Source of the DNA: Oscarella lobularis
Taxonomy: Eukaryota; Porifera; Homoscleromorpha; Homosclerophorida; Oscarellidae
Reading direction: 5' to 3'
Assembly: GCF_947507565.1 (NCBI RefSeq)
Contig: NC_089187.1
Coordinates: 930,001-994,000 of the forward strand
Length of the DNA stretch: 64,000 nucleotides
The translations under genes were made by a program, and so were the position numbers. The notes beneath the pieces are model-generated. The model saw only the letters and a program-made list of their open reading frames with translations, ran no database searches and was not told the origin of the DNA. Positions 1 to 11,857 of this stretch are shown one piece after another. The number at the start of each line of letters is the position of its first letter. Position 1 is the first letter of the stretch.

Positions 1-17
1 CACAACGCTTCACTACA

Positions 18-1143
18 CATGTCTTGGATAGGACATGGGTGCGACGTCAGCCACCCATCGATTATGTTTCAAATCGCATCTTTCTACCGTAGAATAGGCA
101 TAATTCTCACGTTCCTCAAACTCGCTGTAGCAGATATTTGGGTCAATCATTTCCCCGCCTACTGCGTACAGAACGTCACCAACGGTCACAAGACCAGGAC
201 AAGATCTCGTCTCAACTAACGAGGGAAACGAATTCCACACGTCTTGAGACGGATCATAATACCTTGATTCGTTTGATACACTATAGTGGTGTCCTTCTTC
301 ATTTTCATCGTATTCAGACTTTTCGCCGCCGACAACAAGTAAAACGCCTTGGCATCCAGTCCGAGGCAATGCCGCTCCTTCTCCTTCTTTCTTTGCATCT
401 TCCGTTACTCTTTCCGTGACCCGTTCTCCCATTTGGAGCTCCCTCAAGAGCGTTTCACACTTTGCTAAATCGAGTAGAGGCAGACGAACCAAATTTAACA
501 GATCCTTGGCGTATTTTCCGCGCGATTCGTAATCGTGCTTGATCCATTTAGATATCACGCGCAACACCTCCACTTCATCCCTCACTCCTAATTCATCCAA
601 AGCTACGATTCGACAAAGATGATCTGCCGACAGTGCTAAGAACTCCTCAGTGTCGGCCAATTCGACAATATTGACGGCTGCCATGCGATCGGATACGCTC
701 ATCAATAGAGAGTCACTGTATTGATCAGCAAACATCCCAAGGTGCAGACAGTTGGAGAGGTCAGCCTGCATCCTGAGCCCCTTGCTGCACTTCGTGACAA
801 CGTCGTCAAACTGAAGGAGATGAGCGCTCGCGTACAGTCGTTTGATGTCGTCAACCGCACATTGGGCCTTTCCCGTGTAAGCGTAGTCGATCAATGTCTT
901 CACCGACGTGGCGTCGACGTCGTAAAGCGTTACTTCGGTCTGGCGTCTCTCTGCGAATTCTCCAAGAAACATCGTACGAAAATAGCCGCTGATCGACGCA
1001 AGGATGGTGCGATGAGCGTGAAATCGGTGTCCGTCGACGACGACGACGACGTCGCAAAGATCTTTCGACTGTCGAAGCAATTGGAGGCCCGACGCAAGAA
1101 GGAAGGGATGTTCTTCTGTAGCGAAAACCTCTGTTTCTGCCAT
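18..1143 (-). CDS. Kelch-like (BTB-BACK-Kelch) protein, 5' exon, partial
   Basis: First coding exon of a KLHL-type protein, normally a substrate adaptor for Cullin-3 ubiquitin ligases. About 375 residues are visible. A BTB domain spans roughly residues 25-130 (SKDLCDVVVVVDGHRFHAHR, with the LASISGYFRTMF segment), BACK about 135-235, and the first Kelch blades start near 265 (VLLVVGGEKSEYDENEE, then DVLYAVGGE). The ATG at 1143 is right for a BTB protein with a short leader. The reading frame runs to CAT followed by GTGTAG, a plausible splice donor, so the remaining blades lie left of the window. Only about 46 bp separate the ATG from a 1.66-kb foldback element. The domain call follows from family knowledge; which KLHL subfamily is unclear. 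Confidence 0.9.
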
Positions 1144-1190
1144 GTGCGAGCGACGACGTCACGTGGCGAGGAAATCGAGCAAAACCCGTA

Positions 1191-2846
1191 TAGAGTAGGA
1201 CCTCGGCTTTCGGACATTCTGCGATTTCGGACGCTCGCACAGCAAATCTAGCAAACCGATTCTGGCTTCCTATGGCGCATTTGAAAGCCCAATCCCTGCC
1301 AGGAAGATGTGCTAGAGCGCGAATCAATAGACCAAACCCTCATGATTTTATGAGAAGATTAGCGCGCGCAGGTCAAATCCTCCGCTTTCGGACAACAGTA
1401 TCGCTTTCGGACACGTATGCGTAGCTCATTCAAATTTTAATGTTTCGCCTAGAATTTTTTTTCACAAAATCCTCTATCATAGAGCTTTCGAACGCAGTAA
1501 AGCTTTAGCCAAATGGTCTAGTCTATCGCATGCTAAAAATCGACGAATATACCGACATCGCACCTCAGTGTTCGGACACCAGTTATTCCGTTTGCAAAGC
1601 CCAAATCCGTTTCTAAAAGGATATTCTGAATTTTCTGTAAGGTATTTGAGACGATTTTTAAAAGCAGCTTAAAAAGAGTTACTTTGCTAAGCAATTGGGC
1701 TGTTTAGTGCATGAAAATGCATTTCTTGGGTTTGCTTTAGTAGCCATAAAACTAAATATAGCAACGAAAATACCCAAACTGGCACAGAAGCAAGCGGTGC
1801 GAAGAAAAAGTCACCCTAAAACTTCGTATTAATGAAAAATTCTGCCGCATACAGTACTTTACGCCAAATGCATTTGTCGTGCTGATTTTGATCGCAACGT
1901 TAGAAGCATTACATAAAAGTACGCCTTTTTGAGTGCTCTTCCATAAGTAGAGCAAGTACATTTTGAGCGGCATCGAGTTTCATGAAGATATCACAGCCAG
2001 AGTGTGATACCAAGAATCTGAAATTCGATCTTTATATAAGAGCACTCAAACTGAAATTCTTAGAACGCAATAGATAAATTAATAAACGCAGATGGTCAGC
2101 TTGACGTAGCCTGAGCTCTTGGCAATATCAGTACAAACACTATAAAGTTTGAACAAACTGCATTTTGCGTAACGTCCTGTACTGGTATGTGACAGAATTT
2201 TTCAATAATATGAAGTTTAAGGGTGACTTTTTCTTCGCACCGCTTGCTTCTGTACCAGTTTGGGTAATCTCGTTGCTATATTTAGTTTTATGGCTACTAA
2301 AGCAAACCCAAGAAATGCATTTTCATGCACTAAACAGCCCAATTGCTTAGCAAATAACTCTTTTTCAAGCTGCTTTTAAAAATCGTCTCAAATACCTTAC
2401 AGAAAATTCAGAATATCCTTTTAGAAACGGATTTGGGCTTTGCAAACGGAATAACTGGTGTCCGAACACGGAGGTGCGATGTCGGTATATTCGTCGATTT
2501 TTAGCATGCGATAGACTAGACCATTTGGCTAAAGCTTTACTGCGTTCGAAAGCTCTATGATAGAGGATTTTGTGAAAAAAAATTCTAGGCGAAACATTAA
2601 AATTTGAATGAGCTACGTATACGTGTCCGAAAGCGATACTGCTGTCCGAAAGCGGAGGATTTGACCTGCGCGCGCTAATCTTCTCATAAAATCATGAGGG
2701 TTTGGTCTATTGATTCGCGCTCTGGCACATCTTCCTGGCAGGGATTGGGCTTTCAAATGCGCCATAGGAAGCCAGAATCGGTTCGCTAGATTTGCTGTGC
2801 GAGCGTCCGAAATCGCAGAATGTCCGAAAGCCGAGGTCCTACTCTA
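1191..2846. mobile_element. 1.66-kb foldback (long inverted repeat) element, TA target duplication
   Basis: Two arms of about 650-680 bp (roughly 1191-1870 and 2160-2846) are near-perfect reverse complements around a loop of about 290 bp, which itself holds a shorter inverted pair (TGAGTGCTCTT near 1928 and AAGAGCACTCA near 2037). The ends are TAGAGTAGGACCTCGG and its complement, flanked by TA on both sides (1189-1190 and 2847-2848). The hexamer TTCGGA/TCCGAA recurs in both arms next to the ends, like transposase-binding subterminal repeats. No transposase frame is visible, so this is a non-autonomous element. The TA duplication fits Tc1/mariner-like or similar families, but the family is not certain. 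Confidence 0.85.
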
Positions 2847-2975
2847 TAGATCTACATGCAGAACATAATTGCCCAGAGCGCGTTTTTACGTTCGGCAATC
2901 GGACATATGCCGAACAAAAGTTACTGCTGTCCGATTAAATTGCGTAACGTCCGGACCTATTGTCCGAGCGATATC

Positions 2976-3040
2976 TAGCCTCGCAAGCCTGGCTCTCCCG
3001 TAGTGAAGCGCGCTTTAGCGCGTCCCAGTATGCGAGGCTA
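2976..3040. repeat. small foldback repeat
   Basis: A 65-bp unit starts TAGCCTCGCA and ends TGCGAGGCTA, exact inverted copies, with a GCGCGCTTTAGCGCG-like core. It lies in DNA rich in TCCGA motifs just right of the large foldback. It may be a tiny MITE or part of a larger nested repeat. No gene signal is seen. Confidence 0.5.
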
Positions 3041-3230
3041 AGCCATACATCTATGGCTAAGCGATCTTTTGCATAGTGCGCTAAAAAACAATATCCCGTA
3101 CAGGTGTGCAGGAAGTGCAGCTTCCTTCACATGTCGCCATCATGGCATGGCTTGAATCTTTGAATGACCCCGGCGTGGACTAGTCACGACCTTTTCAAAC
3201 TAAAATCTCAGAAACGATACCCAGATAACA

Positions 3231-3281
3231 ATACATAAGTCGGGCCGTGAAGATTATATCTTCATGGCCCGACTTATGTAT
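3231..3281. repeat. near-perfect 51-bp palindrome
   Basis: Arms of 24 bases with a 3-base loop: ATACATAAGTCGGGCC at 3231 is mirrored by GGCCCGACTTATGTAT ending at 3281, with one mismatch in the arm. The surrounding sequence repeats the CGTCCGATTAAA motif also present at 2930. It could be a recent snap-back duplication or the core of a foldback element. Confidence 0.8.
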
Positions 3282-4058
3282 AATTGACGTCCGAGTGTTT
3301 GTATTCAACGTCCGATTAAAATTGAAAGTGCACGGCAAAACGTCCGGGCATGAAGAATTTCTTAAATCGTGCACTGATTGCCAGCGTTGTGCGATGGAAC
3401 TCCTCGACGTGCACATCTCGTGTAGCATCTCGACACGTTGCTTCTTTCAGCTTTTATCGTCTGGCTCCTCTAAGCATCATGCACTTCCTTGACCGAAAAA
3501 GCAGACAGTTTGTGTGGACAAAAACCCGGATAACTACCTTCTGCATGCTCTCATACATGTGTACCTTCAAAAAAATATTCACAACAATAGCAAAAAGTTA
3601 ATGGCAAGCATTCCTTAGAAAAAAGCGTCTTTACGCATCAAAAATAGCTACTTGAAAATTCAACTGCACCAGCTTACTACGAGACGTTTTGCTTAGTCCA
3701 AATACGATTATGCGGTTGAGAGTGTAGGAAAAAATGGCCATCAATGTGCCTCAGCCAGAAAAGCCTATTACAAAAATTATAGCTACAAGAAATATTATTA
3801 GCAGGTAGAGAAGTCAAACGGCACCTCTAAGCTAATTTCTGTTTAAGCAAAGAAACTGTTATTTGATTTCTCCATACCTCTTACGATAGTCAATACGTAG
3901 CAAGAAGTAATAGCGATTGTAAAAAATATAGCTTTTGCACTACCAAATTTGAGTTCAACTCTTAGGAGTTTTAGTAGATACTAACAAGAGTGTGCTGCAG
4001 AAAAGAGCTAAGGATTATCAGCGCTAAAGCCCCTTCAGTCTAATACTGTATAGATATT
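3282..4058. other. gene-free stretch, no clear feature
   Basis: AT-rich DNA between the repeat cluster and the 3' end of the next gene. Only short frames are present and I see no domain, convincing exon pair or repeat. Confidence 0.4.
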
Positions 4059-4927
4059 TCAGAATGCAATGTTCATTTCTGGATCTGCAGAGTGAACAGG
4101 GTCTATTATCACCGATTTCCTACTGCTCCGTGGTTCCTCCACAAAAGAAGCGTCTCGTCCAGACTTTTGGAATGTAGATTTATTCTCGACGTTTGGGTAA
4201 ATCGTCCAGAAGACCGGAGACATGAACTGACAGGCAAAGAACCAAGGTGAGCTTCGCATTGCAAAGGCACTGAACGGGTATCGAATTACCAGTCGTAATG
4301 CGCACACAGCAGTGGTGAACAGACCGTCTCGCAAAGAGAAAAAATTAGAAGAATCGGTGAGAGCCAAGGAAAAGATCACCTCCTAAAAACAAACGGTAGT
4401 AACTAACCTGACAAAAGAAAATAGTTTACAGACTGCAGCATATCAAATTTATCAAATTAGTAGCAAGAACATGTAAGAGTGATGTACTACATTTCAAATT
4501 CAAAGCAAATTTTCTGGTTAAAAACTTAGCTCCATATTGCCGCAAATTCTTGGAACATATTTTTTCCTTGCCACCTTTGCGCTTTTTTGCTTGGGCTGTC
4601 AACATCAATTACCTCCACGCCTCCGTCAAGTAAAATGTAAAAATTGTTGCGATCACCTGCTCCCCCACCGCAAACGTACAAATCGTACCGCAAATAAGAA
4701 CGGAGTAAACCCCTTGACTACTGATCTCTATTGCTTGAAAACAATACACAAAATGAGATGTGATACATCTGGGTTTGCAGACAGGCCGCACGTCAGCAGA
4801 CGGGCGAGAAACATGTTTAATTAATTAAGCGTGGCCTACTGGCAGGATTTGGATCAACAGAGAGTCTTAGTCTTGCTCCTTCAAACGATGAGGGTTCCTG
4901 CCAAAAATGAGGTTCTGCTCTAGACAT
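4059..4927 (-). CDS. small multi-pass membrane protein, three exons, family unknown
   Basis: Spliced minus-strand model: exon 1 4927-4840 (starts MSRAEPHFWQEPSSFEG), exon 2 4733-4613, exon 3 4382-4059. The donors (GTAGGC, GTAATT) and acceptors (TTTTCAAG, TTTTTAG) keep phase, giving about 177 residues. Exon 2 carries a hydrophobic span (GVYSVLICGTICTFAVGEQV). Exon 3 carries two more (around TTAVCALRLVIRY and WFFACQFMSPVFWTIYP) and a polar tail with SFVEEPRSSRKSVIIDP. I do not recognise the family. The splice model is inferred from the sequence and the membrane topology is a prediction. Confidence 0.55.
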
Positions 4928-5066
4928 ACATATTGCAATTCGTTATGCTTATTCGGATAAAATATTACATTGCTTATATCATGCCGTTTAAAGTGTACTC
5001 CAGTTAAAGCAGCGGTTTTTCTCTCTGCTTCTTACCAATGCAAGAATACGCGCTGACTTTAATTAT

Positions 5067-5885
5067 TTAGACAGTAGCTGTACTTTTTGTCTGCTCCCCA
5101 GTAGCAGTAGTTGTAGCTGGGATATCCGCAGGAGTTGAGCCATCAGAGACTAACGGTGGCGGCGTGCTTGCACGTGGCCGCACTGGTGTTCTTTCATTAT
5201 GCCATAGCTGTAGTCTCTTAAATAAGATCACAAGAATTCCTGATATTACTACCGTCACTGCAAACATTTCTACACCAAGTATCAGCATCCAAAAGAGGCT
5301 TAGGTCAAAGGACGCCGTCGCTGTCACCCTCACAGTTTCATCCTTTCGAGTTTTCTCCGCCTCATAGTCCTCTCTTTGCTTTTTTGCCCTTCTCTTCTTT
5401 CTCAGAAAAACTAAACTTGCTAGAGCTGCTAGCAGAAGTGCAGTTCCAATAGAAATTAATATCCAAGAATCTATCTCAAAAAAGGAGACTAATCTCCACA
5501 TTAAATGGGCCTTCTTACATGGCGTCGAAACACATGTTGTCGCATTTACCGTCGAGTTTATATTTTGGGCAACGCACTGGTGCTTTTCGCCACTGCTTTT
5601 TCTTACGTATGAAGCCTTACTGAAGGCGTCCGCAGCCTGAGTTGAAACGAAAGAACTGCGATCATTTTCTTCTCTACTAGCGGCAACTGATTGACATTTG
5701 ACTTCTTCGTTCGCTAATACATCGTCACAGCTCAGCGTGGCATTGGTTTCAATTTCACTTTTGAGATCAAAGTACTTTGATTCTTTTTCAAGGCTTTTAA
5801 CGAATTCAAGACAGCAGAGAAAAACTAAAAAAATGAATATGATAAAGCGAGAGACGCCGCTGTCCAAAAAATAGCGTACGTGCAT
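5067..5885 (-). CDS. single-exon membrane protein, unknown family
   Basis: An uninterrupted 272-codon frame. Hydrophobic residues 13-30 (FIIFIFLVFLCCLEFV) look like a signal peptide or anchor. An extracellular-looking stretch follows with several Cys and N-glycosylation sites (NATLS, NSTVNAT), then membrane spans near 140-161 (ILISIGTALLLAALASLVFL) and 197-220. A basic and acidic linker (KKRRAKKQREDYEAEKTRK) lies between them. The C-terminal tail is Pro/Thr-rich (RASTPPPLVSDG). No known domain is visible. The start at 5885 is chosen because it places the hydrophobic segment near the N-terminus. Confidence 0.5.
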   Translation of the reverse strand: MHVRYFLDSGVSRFIIFIFLVFLCCLEFVKSLEKESKYFDLKSEIETNATLSCDDVLANEEVKCQSVAASREENDRSSFVSTQAADAFSKASYVRKSSGEKHQCVAQNINSTVNATTCVSTPCKKAHLMWRLVSFFEIDSWILISIGTALLLAALASLVFLRKKRRAKKQREDYEAEKTRKDETVRVTATASFDLSLFWMLILGVEMFAVTVVISGILVILFKRLQLWHNERTPVRPRASTPPPLVSDGSTPADIPATTTATGEQTKSTATV

Positions 5886-6111
5886 CTATCGACATGCAGC
5901 GCGTACGTACCTGCTAGACAGCAAACTCTTAGTAAGACTGCGTTGCTCTGTCGAACCTTCATTGGTTCTGAGGCTCTCAAGAAAACAGGCAGTTTGTTCT
6001 CTGCGCAAACAAACAACTAAAGCCGGGGACTCTGGCACCAACTGGTACATTTCCCTTACAGCCCACGCTTCATTACTACATTGTTGACTGGCGCACGCAT
6101 GCAAATGAAAT

Positions 6112-8885
6112 CTATTTTAGGCGTTGAAAGAGACGACGAACGAATTTTCGGCTTTTCTCCAGTTCTTCCTCGAGTCTTACAGGATGCCACTCGCCAGATT
6201 GAAGCAGCTCATTTACTGCATAACTTCTTACGTAGATGTTGGCCTTGATTAAATACATAACGCATGTCAGCTATATCATAGTCAGCACAATGTACCTTGC
6301 TAATTGTGTCGACATCGTCGTCACCGGCTTCTTCCTGGAGTCCGTAGTCAAACTCTTCCTCCCAGCTGATCCACACCGTATAACCGTCCAATTCGTACAT
6401 AAATCTTCTTTGATATTCCAATAGGAAATGAGGAGGAAGAGGTGAAGGAATCTTCAGTCTCCCTTCTTCAAACTCCAACCCTTCTAGAAAGCTTGCGAGT
6501 TCTTTACCTTCTTCGAACAACTCTTGGGGAGTTCTGTCAAGAAGTGCTGAAGAAAATCACTTAACAAAATTATAAGAAAAATTATTTTGAGTCATACCCG
6601 TTCTCAGAAAGAGTCTGCAGTCACACAAGAGTTAAGGAAAGATCCTGTCAATTCGACAGTCTACGTAGCATTTCGAACACAGCTGTCTAAGTTCCACTGA
6701 CTCCAGCAGATCGAAACTCTTAGGAAAAGGTCCAGGAACAATGTCAAAGCGACCAGTGGAGTCATCCGTCTTCTGAAGATGGATAATTAGTCGTCGGCTA
6801 CAGCAGGAAGGTGTCAGTATAGACAAGTCATAACGAATGACCGGCGGAGACTTAGCGACTCCTAAACGCTCGCTCAAAGACGAACTAAGCCGATGCACGG
6901 CTGTGCGCTTGGCACCGACGGCACTCCCCAAGTTTCCATTGAGCCGAGCTCCTGATGTGACGGTCAGCGACAAAGAACTTTCATTAATTAGAGCTTGAGC
7001 TTGAGCGGGGTCCAATTCACTGCTACTTTCGATATTGTCCATATGCAGAAATTTTCATAGTGCAATTAGAACGAGTGAACAAATATTCTAACCCGGTTTA
7101 TTAATGATATTTAAGACGACTTCTTGTGCCTGGAACCTGGAGTCTGTAGCAAGACTTTGATCGATACTTGCAAACATCTTTCTCTCGGAAAGATTGCGGA
7201 GAAACATCCTGAATTGATGACGAACAGATCGAAAGCCATCATAAAGAGGAGGCTCTGGTGCGGCAGGTCCCGTTGGCTTAAGACGAAACGCTTGCCTTTT
7301 TGGCGTTCTTGACACTCTCAAAACAAAGACGCTTGCTATTTGTCCACATGAAATGTAAAGTTGGAGGGCGGCACCAACTCAAAATCTTCCTTTCCCGTTT
7401 GTCGCGAAACTACATAGATGACGTGCATAAAGCAAGCAAGCGTGCGGAAACTACTATTGCTTGCTTACTACTTTGCCTTCGATCTCTCTAGCTGCAGAAA
7501 TGTAGTCGTTTTCTGAAGAACCTTTAATGATAAATCCGCTCTCCTGTCTTTTAATTTTCGTATGAGAGAGAGTCTGAATTCTTCCAAGTCCTTTTCTCTT
7601 TTTACCACTAACAACAAAATCAATGAACTCGGGAGGGACAAAGACAAACACTGGCTTCGATAGAATAAGCAGAGAACTGCGTTTCATTTTCAGCAATACT
7701 TCGTTCAAACGATCCAATCTCCTTCTCTACAAAGGAACGTAGAATTCCAAACTTACTGTGAATGTGCGTGCTCTGACTTCACTTACTCTCAGTTCGTTCT
7801 TCAGATGGGTCAGACTGGCCGTCACAGCAGCTAGCTTAGAGGCCATAGGAGTTTTCCACGATTTCTCTAATTCGAGTCGTTCAAAGCAAGAAACAGCTCC
7901 TTTCTCTAATGAATTCGAAAGAGGATGTCGACTTATTGAAGCCGGGGGGTTAGGGTCCGTTTCGTCTAAAATGCGACGAAGATGAGCAACGCGATCTCGA
8001 TTCCGAGTACCGCTATTCATTCGCATGGCAACCCGGTTGGAAAGCGCCGTTACACGACGTCCTCCTTCATGTATATCAATCCAATGTGTCTTCTCTACAA
8101 TTTCCATTCTACTGACTCCTGTTATGAGTTTCAATGGAATGGGACGCAAAGAGCCAAGGCAAAAGACGATAAACAGATGCGGAGGCAAGAAATGCCGCAA
8201 TTTGAGCTCAAAATCCAACTGCTTAGAAAACGTTGAAAAAGCGGTAAGAACAGTCAACGCAACTTGACCGGGTGCTCGCATGAGCAGCACCCTTCTTTTG
8301 CCCGCTTCGCCGCACTTGTCCTCGTCAACTTGGATTCTATCGAAATGGACAGAAGACACGCTCGATACCCCTTTCCTAACCCTTATAACCTCGTCCTGGC
8401 TTATAGACGACGAAGAGTCAAGCTGTATTTGAAATAAGACGTCATCGCGAATGACAACGCAATAATTCGTTCCTCTGGAGTCAGACTCTTTGGTCAGTCC
8501 CCAAACTCGGGCGAGCGATTGAGTCAACTGTGACGACCGAGACAAACGTCTATAGAACGGCGATGGGTAAAGACAAAACTGGTAACTTTGCGGGTTCATC
8601 GACTCATCAACGTTAGCCTGGAGAACTGTGGCTGCGTGTTTGCATTTAGACCTACAATAGCACGTAGAAGATGTTTCTCACGATGGTGAGAAGGCGAGCC
8701 CACGATTAGATCGTATTGCTGAGGAGTGATGACATCGTGGTGATACAATAGGTCGAGAGTTGACTGATCGATGTTCTTGACAAGCTCCTTCAAATCTTTG
8801 CTGCAAACGGTTTTCTTTCGTGAAGCAAACATAGTTGGACTGTAGGTAGTTCTATGCTCAAAGAAAGCAAGAAAGGGTCCCAATG
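6112..8885 (-). CDS. CARD-KH domain protein, multi-exon
   Basis: Minus-strand gene with at least six exons. The 5' exon (from 8885) encodes a CARD-like domain: ELVKNIDQSTLDLLYHHDVI then PQQYDLIVG and REKHLLRAIVG. A long middle exon (about 8545 to 7757, ending at a GTAAGT donor) has no domain I recognise. The exon from 7726 holds a KH-type RNA-binding fold: VPPEFIDFVVSGKKRKG, then RIQTLSHTKIK, FIIKGS and a helix (DYISAAREIE), most like the KH domains of MEX3-type proteins. Three further exons end in RKFVRRLFQRLK and a TAG at 6112-6114. CARDs recruit CARD partners and KH domains bind RNA, so an RNA-sensing or RNA-regulating adaptor is an inference. The junction between the CARD exon and the middle exon is uncertain. 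Confidence 0.6.
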
Positions 8886-9240
8886 CTAAAAACAATAATA
8901 ATTAATTAACCCACGAAACTCGATCTTTACGGCGCCCAGCAAAAAGCAAAGACATTTCTAAAGAGCCGTATTCGTTCGCTCTGTTTTGTACAAAATTGAA
9001 GCCGATACGAGGCAGGACAACAAGGCCATCGACGGGAGAAGTTCGCCGACCTCGGTTCGGACCAAAACGACTCTTACAGGCTCGTTCGAAACGAATACGA
9101 GACCAATAACGGTTCGATTCGACGTTACGAACGGATTTCGTTGGCGTTACATGCGTAAAAGAGCGAACATACGCCCGTTTCCGATCGCGCATTTACGCGA
9201 CGTCGGAAAAACCGCTCTTTTACCGCGATTTCAATAACTA

Positions 9241-11857
9241 CCTGTTGCAGGCTTAAACTTGAACACGAGCCTTCATTCGATTTTCGTCCGCAGCCCGATT
9301 TCCAGAGAAAATCGGAGAACCAATTCAAAGGTAACGCGCGCGCACCTGATCCTAGCGCGTGAAATTCAAAAGTCTATTAAAACCTGTTTTTCCTCGATTG
9401 AAGCCTGGGATATACGCGAAGCGTTTTCCAAAAGGTTAAATACAACTCCTTCCTCTCATAATTCTAAAACAAGAGCATGCCTGAAGAAACTAGACACACA
9501 CACTCGGAGCCGCTGAAGTTGTGGACGAAGACTAGCAGACATAGTAGTTTGTTTTATAATTTTTTTACACACACACATGCAGATACACTGTATAGCCCTA
9601 ACAACGTAAAAAGCTAAAAAATGAGAACACTAAACTGGTACGAACAAATACAAAAACAGCTTCTGAGTTCTTTGGAAGAAATGCTCTCATTTTCACGTCA
9701 AACAGAGGCAGAACGGTTTCGACGAATTTGAATGGACCAGCCGGTGTTTTGCCTTCCAAACGAACTACAGCTGTGTTGCATTCGTAATTATCCGACTCGT
9801 CGAATGGAGGCGTGGTAGGTGCCGTCTTCGTAGACGATGTCGCCGCCCCACGTCGGCATGGAACCGTTGAAGTATCTGTGAGGTTCTGTACAACTCTTCG
9901 GACAAAGTTGGAAGCGATTGTATCGGTCTCCGGTCCAGCCGGATCGCACACGCAGCGTAAACTCGTGCAGACGGTGTTTAGAGAGAAACCCGTTTAACTT
10001 TCTTCAGTGTAGCTTGCTGCTGCTGCTACGTACAGTAGTGCTGCAACATTGAAAAAGTGAAAGTAAGACACTGCAACAACACATTTTACGAACCGTATCC
10101 GGGGTTTCAAACACCGTACAGGAATGCGATGCATTGCCCAGGGATATCAAAGCTCTAACTGATTGCCAGTCAGTGATTTTCATTTTGCTTGTGCACTTTA
10201 TGCGGTTAGAGAACCGTTTAGAAACTAATCAAGCTATAGATGAAGCTAAAATCAAATCGTGACTCAACTCTGCACATCAAGATTAGCTGTTGTTGCAATG
10301 TGCCTTACCAAAAGTCACCAGAAAAACTGACTAGGAATGTCTCCTGCGGGTGAGGTAAATATCGATCAGTAGCCCATCTGATGTGAATTAATTAATTAAG
10401 TACAACGGAGCACAGATTTGCAAAGAGGACCTCATCAGACCGTATCTGAGCTGACAAGTGTACTTTCAAGCACAAAACGGTAATTCCACGAGACGCCCGT
10501 CTGTCCTCAACTGAAGTGCCTACATGAGAAAAAGAGTTTTCTCATTGACCCTCCTTATCTTTGTTTCTCCTTACCTTGAGCAAACGATCGAGCATGACGA
10601 TGCTTCCACCGCCCTGCTGCGCCACCAACGATTTTATCAAATCAATAGAAGAATTAAAATCAATGACGTCAACTTTTCTAGACGGCAACGTTAGTCATTA
10701 TCACTTCAACGTCATCCTATAGAAATACACAGCGATCAATAGGCAAAACGTAAACGCTTGCTCGATCAAGCGGGGTGCGTCCACGTGTAGGCAAAGTAGC
10801 GAGCCCATGAGCACACGGATAATATCCTTAGCCTTGTTCTCTCGCTTTGTACAAGACGTCTTCTTACCTATGTACAACTGACGTGTAGAGCTTGCATACA
10901 TTATTTTCTACAGATTCGTCTTATAGATCACGTGTTGAAATACTCCATACGGTTTTGTGTCCTTACCCCATCATATCTCCCTTGCAGAAGTTGTACTGAC
11001 AACGCAGCAGAGTGAATGCCAGGATGTCGAGCACGGTTTTCAGTCAACATCTTTTTGCAGTGGTACTGGGAAGATCAATGAAATCTTTCTAAAATTTTTT
11101 CAATTCACTACCTCATATCATTTACGTTCTTCGATTGCTTATTTCTCACTGACTTTGCAAAATACGTTGCAAGATTTTGACTTTACAAAATTTATATACT
11201 GTTTCCATGACAACTTTACTGACTAGACTTCCGCTCCTGAACATTGTGCTATTGAAACTCCTAGAATCATGAATGTCTTATTGGCCACGCTCACGTTTCC
11301 CACACAAACCTCCTTGGACGTCCATCCAAAGCTATCTGTCAATAATTCAGCAGTACGGCTACGTTGATTCAGCAGCAGGACAAAAGACGCTGGCGTTCAA
11401 TAGAAATTTTCCCAGCCTAAAGGAAGAATCGAAAATTAAAAATATAGCGTCATAGTCACAGTAAACGGCACTTTTATATCGACACATACAGAAAATCAAA
11501 TTTCACGGTAAATATGAGATCATACTTGTGTTAATCCAGTTTCTGCTGTTGTGGACAGAATAGGCGGTCTCAGATCGATAGAATCCATAGTTGCGGAGCT
11601 TTATGAGTATTCGCGAGCGTTTTGCTTTGCTTCGGACCTCAGAGTGTGTAGTGTAGAGTCCGTAGGAGGTGGACTATATAATAGTAACAAACGCGGCCCG
11701 TTTCGCAGTCGCTCGCCTGTTCGATCCCAAGAAAACATCTCCTTGTTTCGAGACCGGTCTCTAACAAAAAGTCGATCCGATTATGCTTTCAAAGCGACAT
11801 AGAAAGACGATCGTACAGTACCGAAGACAAAAAAAAGAATATTTTCTTGATTGATCG
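9241..11857. other. gene-poor stretch with decayed repeats
   Basis: No convincing gene. It holds an EGF-like fragment (9890-10130), a CA-rich tract near 9570 and several short frames without recognisable domains. A TATA-like TATATAATA occurs near 11673. Its right edge begins the first of two large duplicated blocks. Confidence 0.4.
9890..10130 (-). repeat. decayed EGF-like exon repeat, copy 1
   Basis: On the minus strand the sequence reads NTVCTSLRCVCDP before losing frame. The copy at 48730-48930 keeps NSVCTSGHCECDPGWTGDR, the Cys spacing of an EGF-like repeat. The two copies also share about 150 bp of flanking sequence (TATCCGGGGTTTCAAACACC). This is a duplicated gene fragment, not a working gene. 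Confidence 0.65.

Noticed and set aside
721-1251. 176-codon plus-strand frame
   Set aside because: Antisense shadow of the Kelch-like BTB exon; the BTB frame has clear homology.
9598-9951. 117-codon minus-strand frame as a gene
   Set aside because: Its start is a frameshifted EGF-like repeat present also at 48730, and the rest has no domain or clear exon ends.
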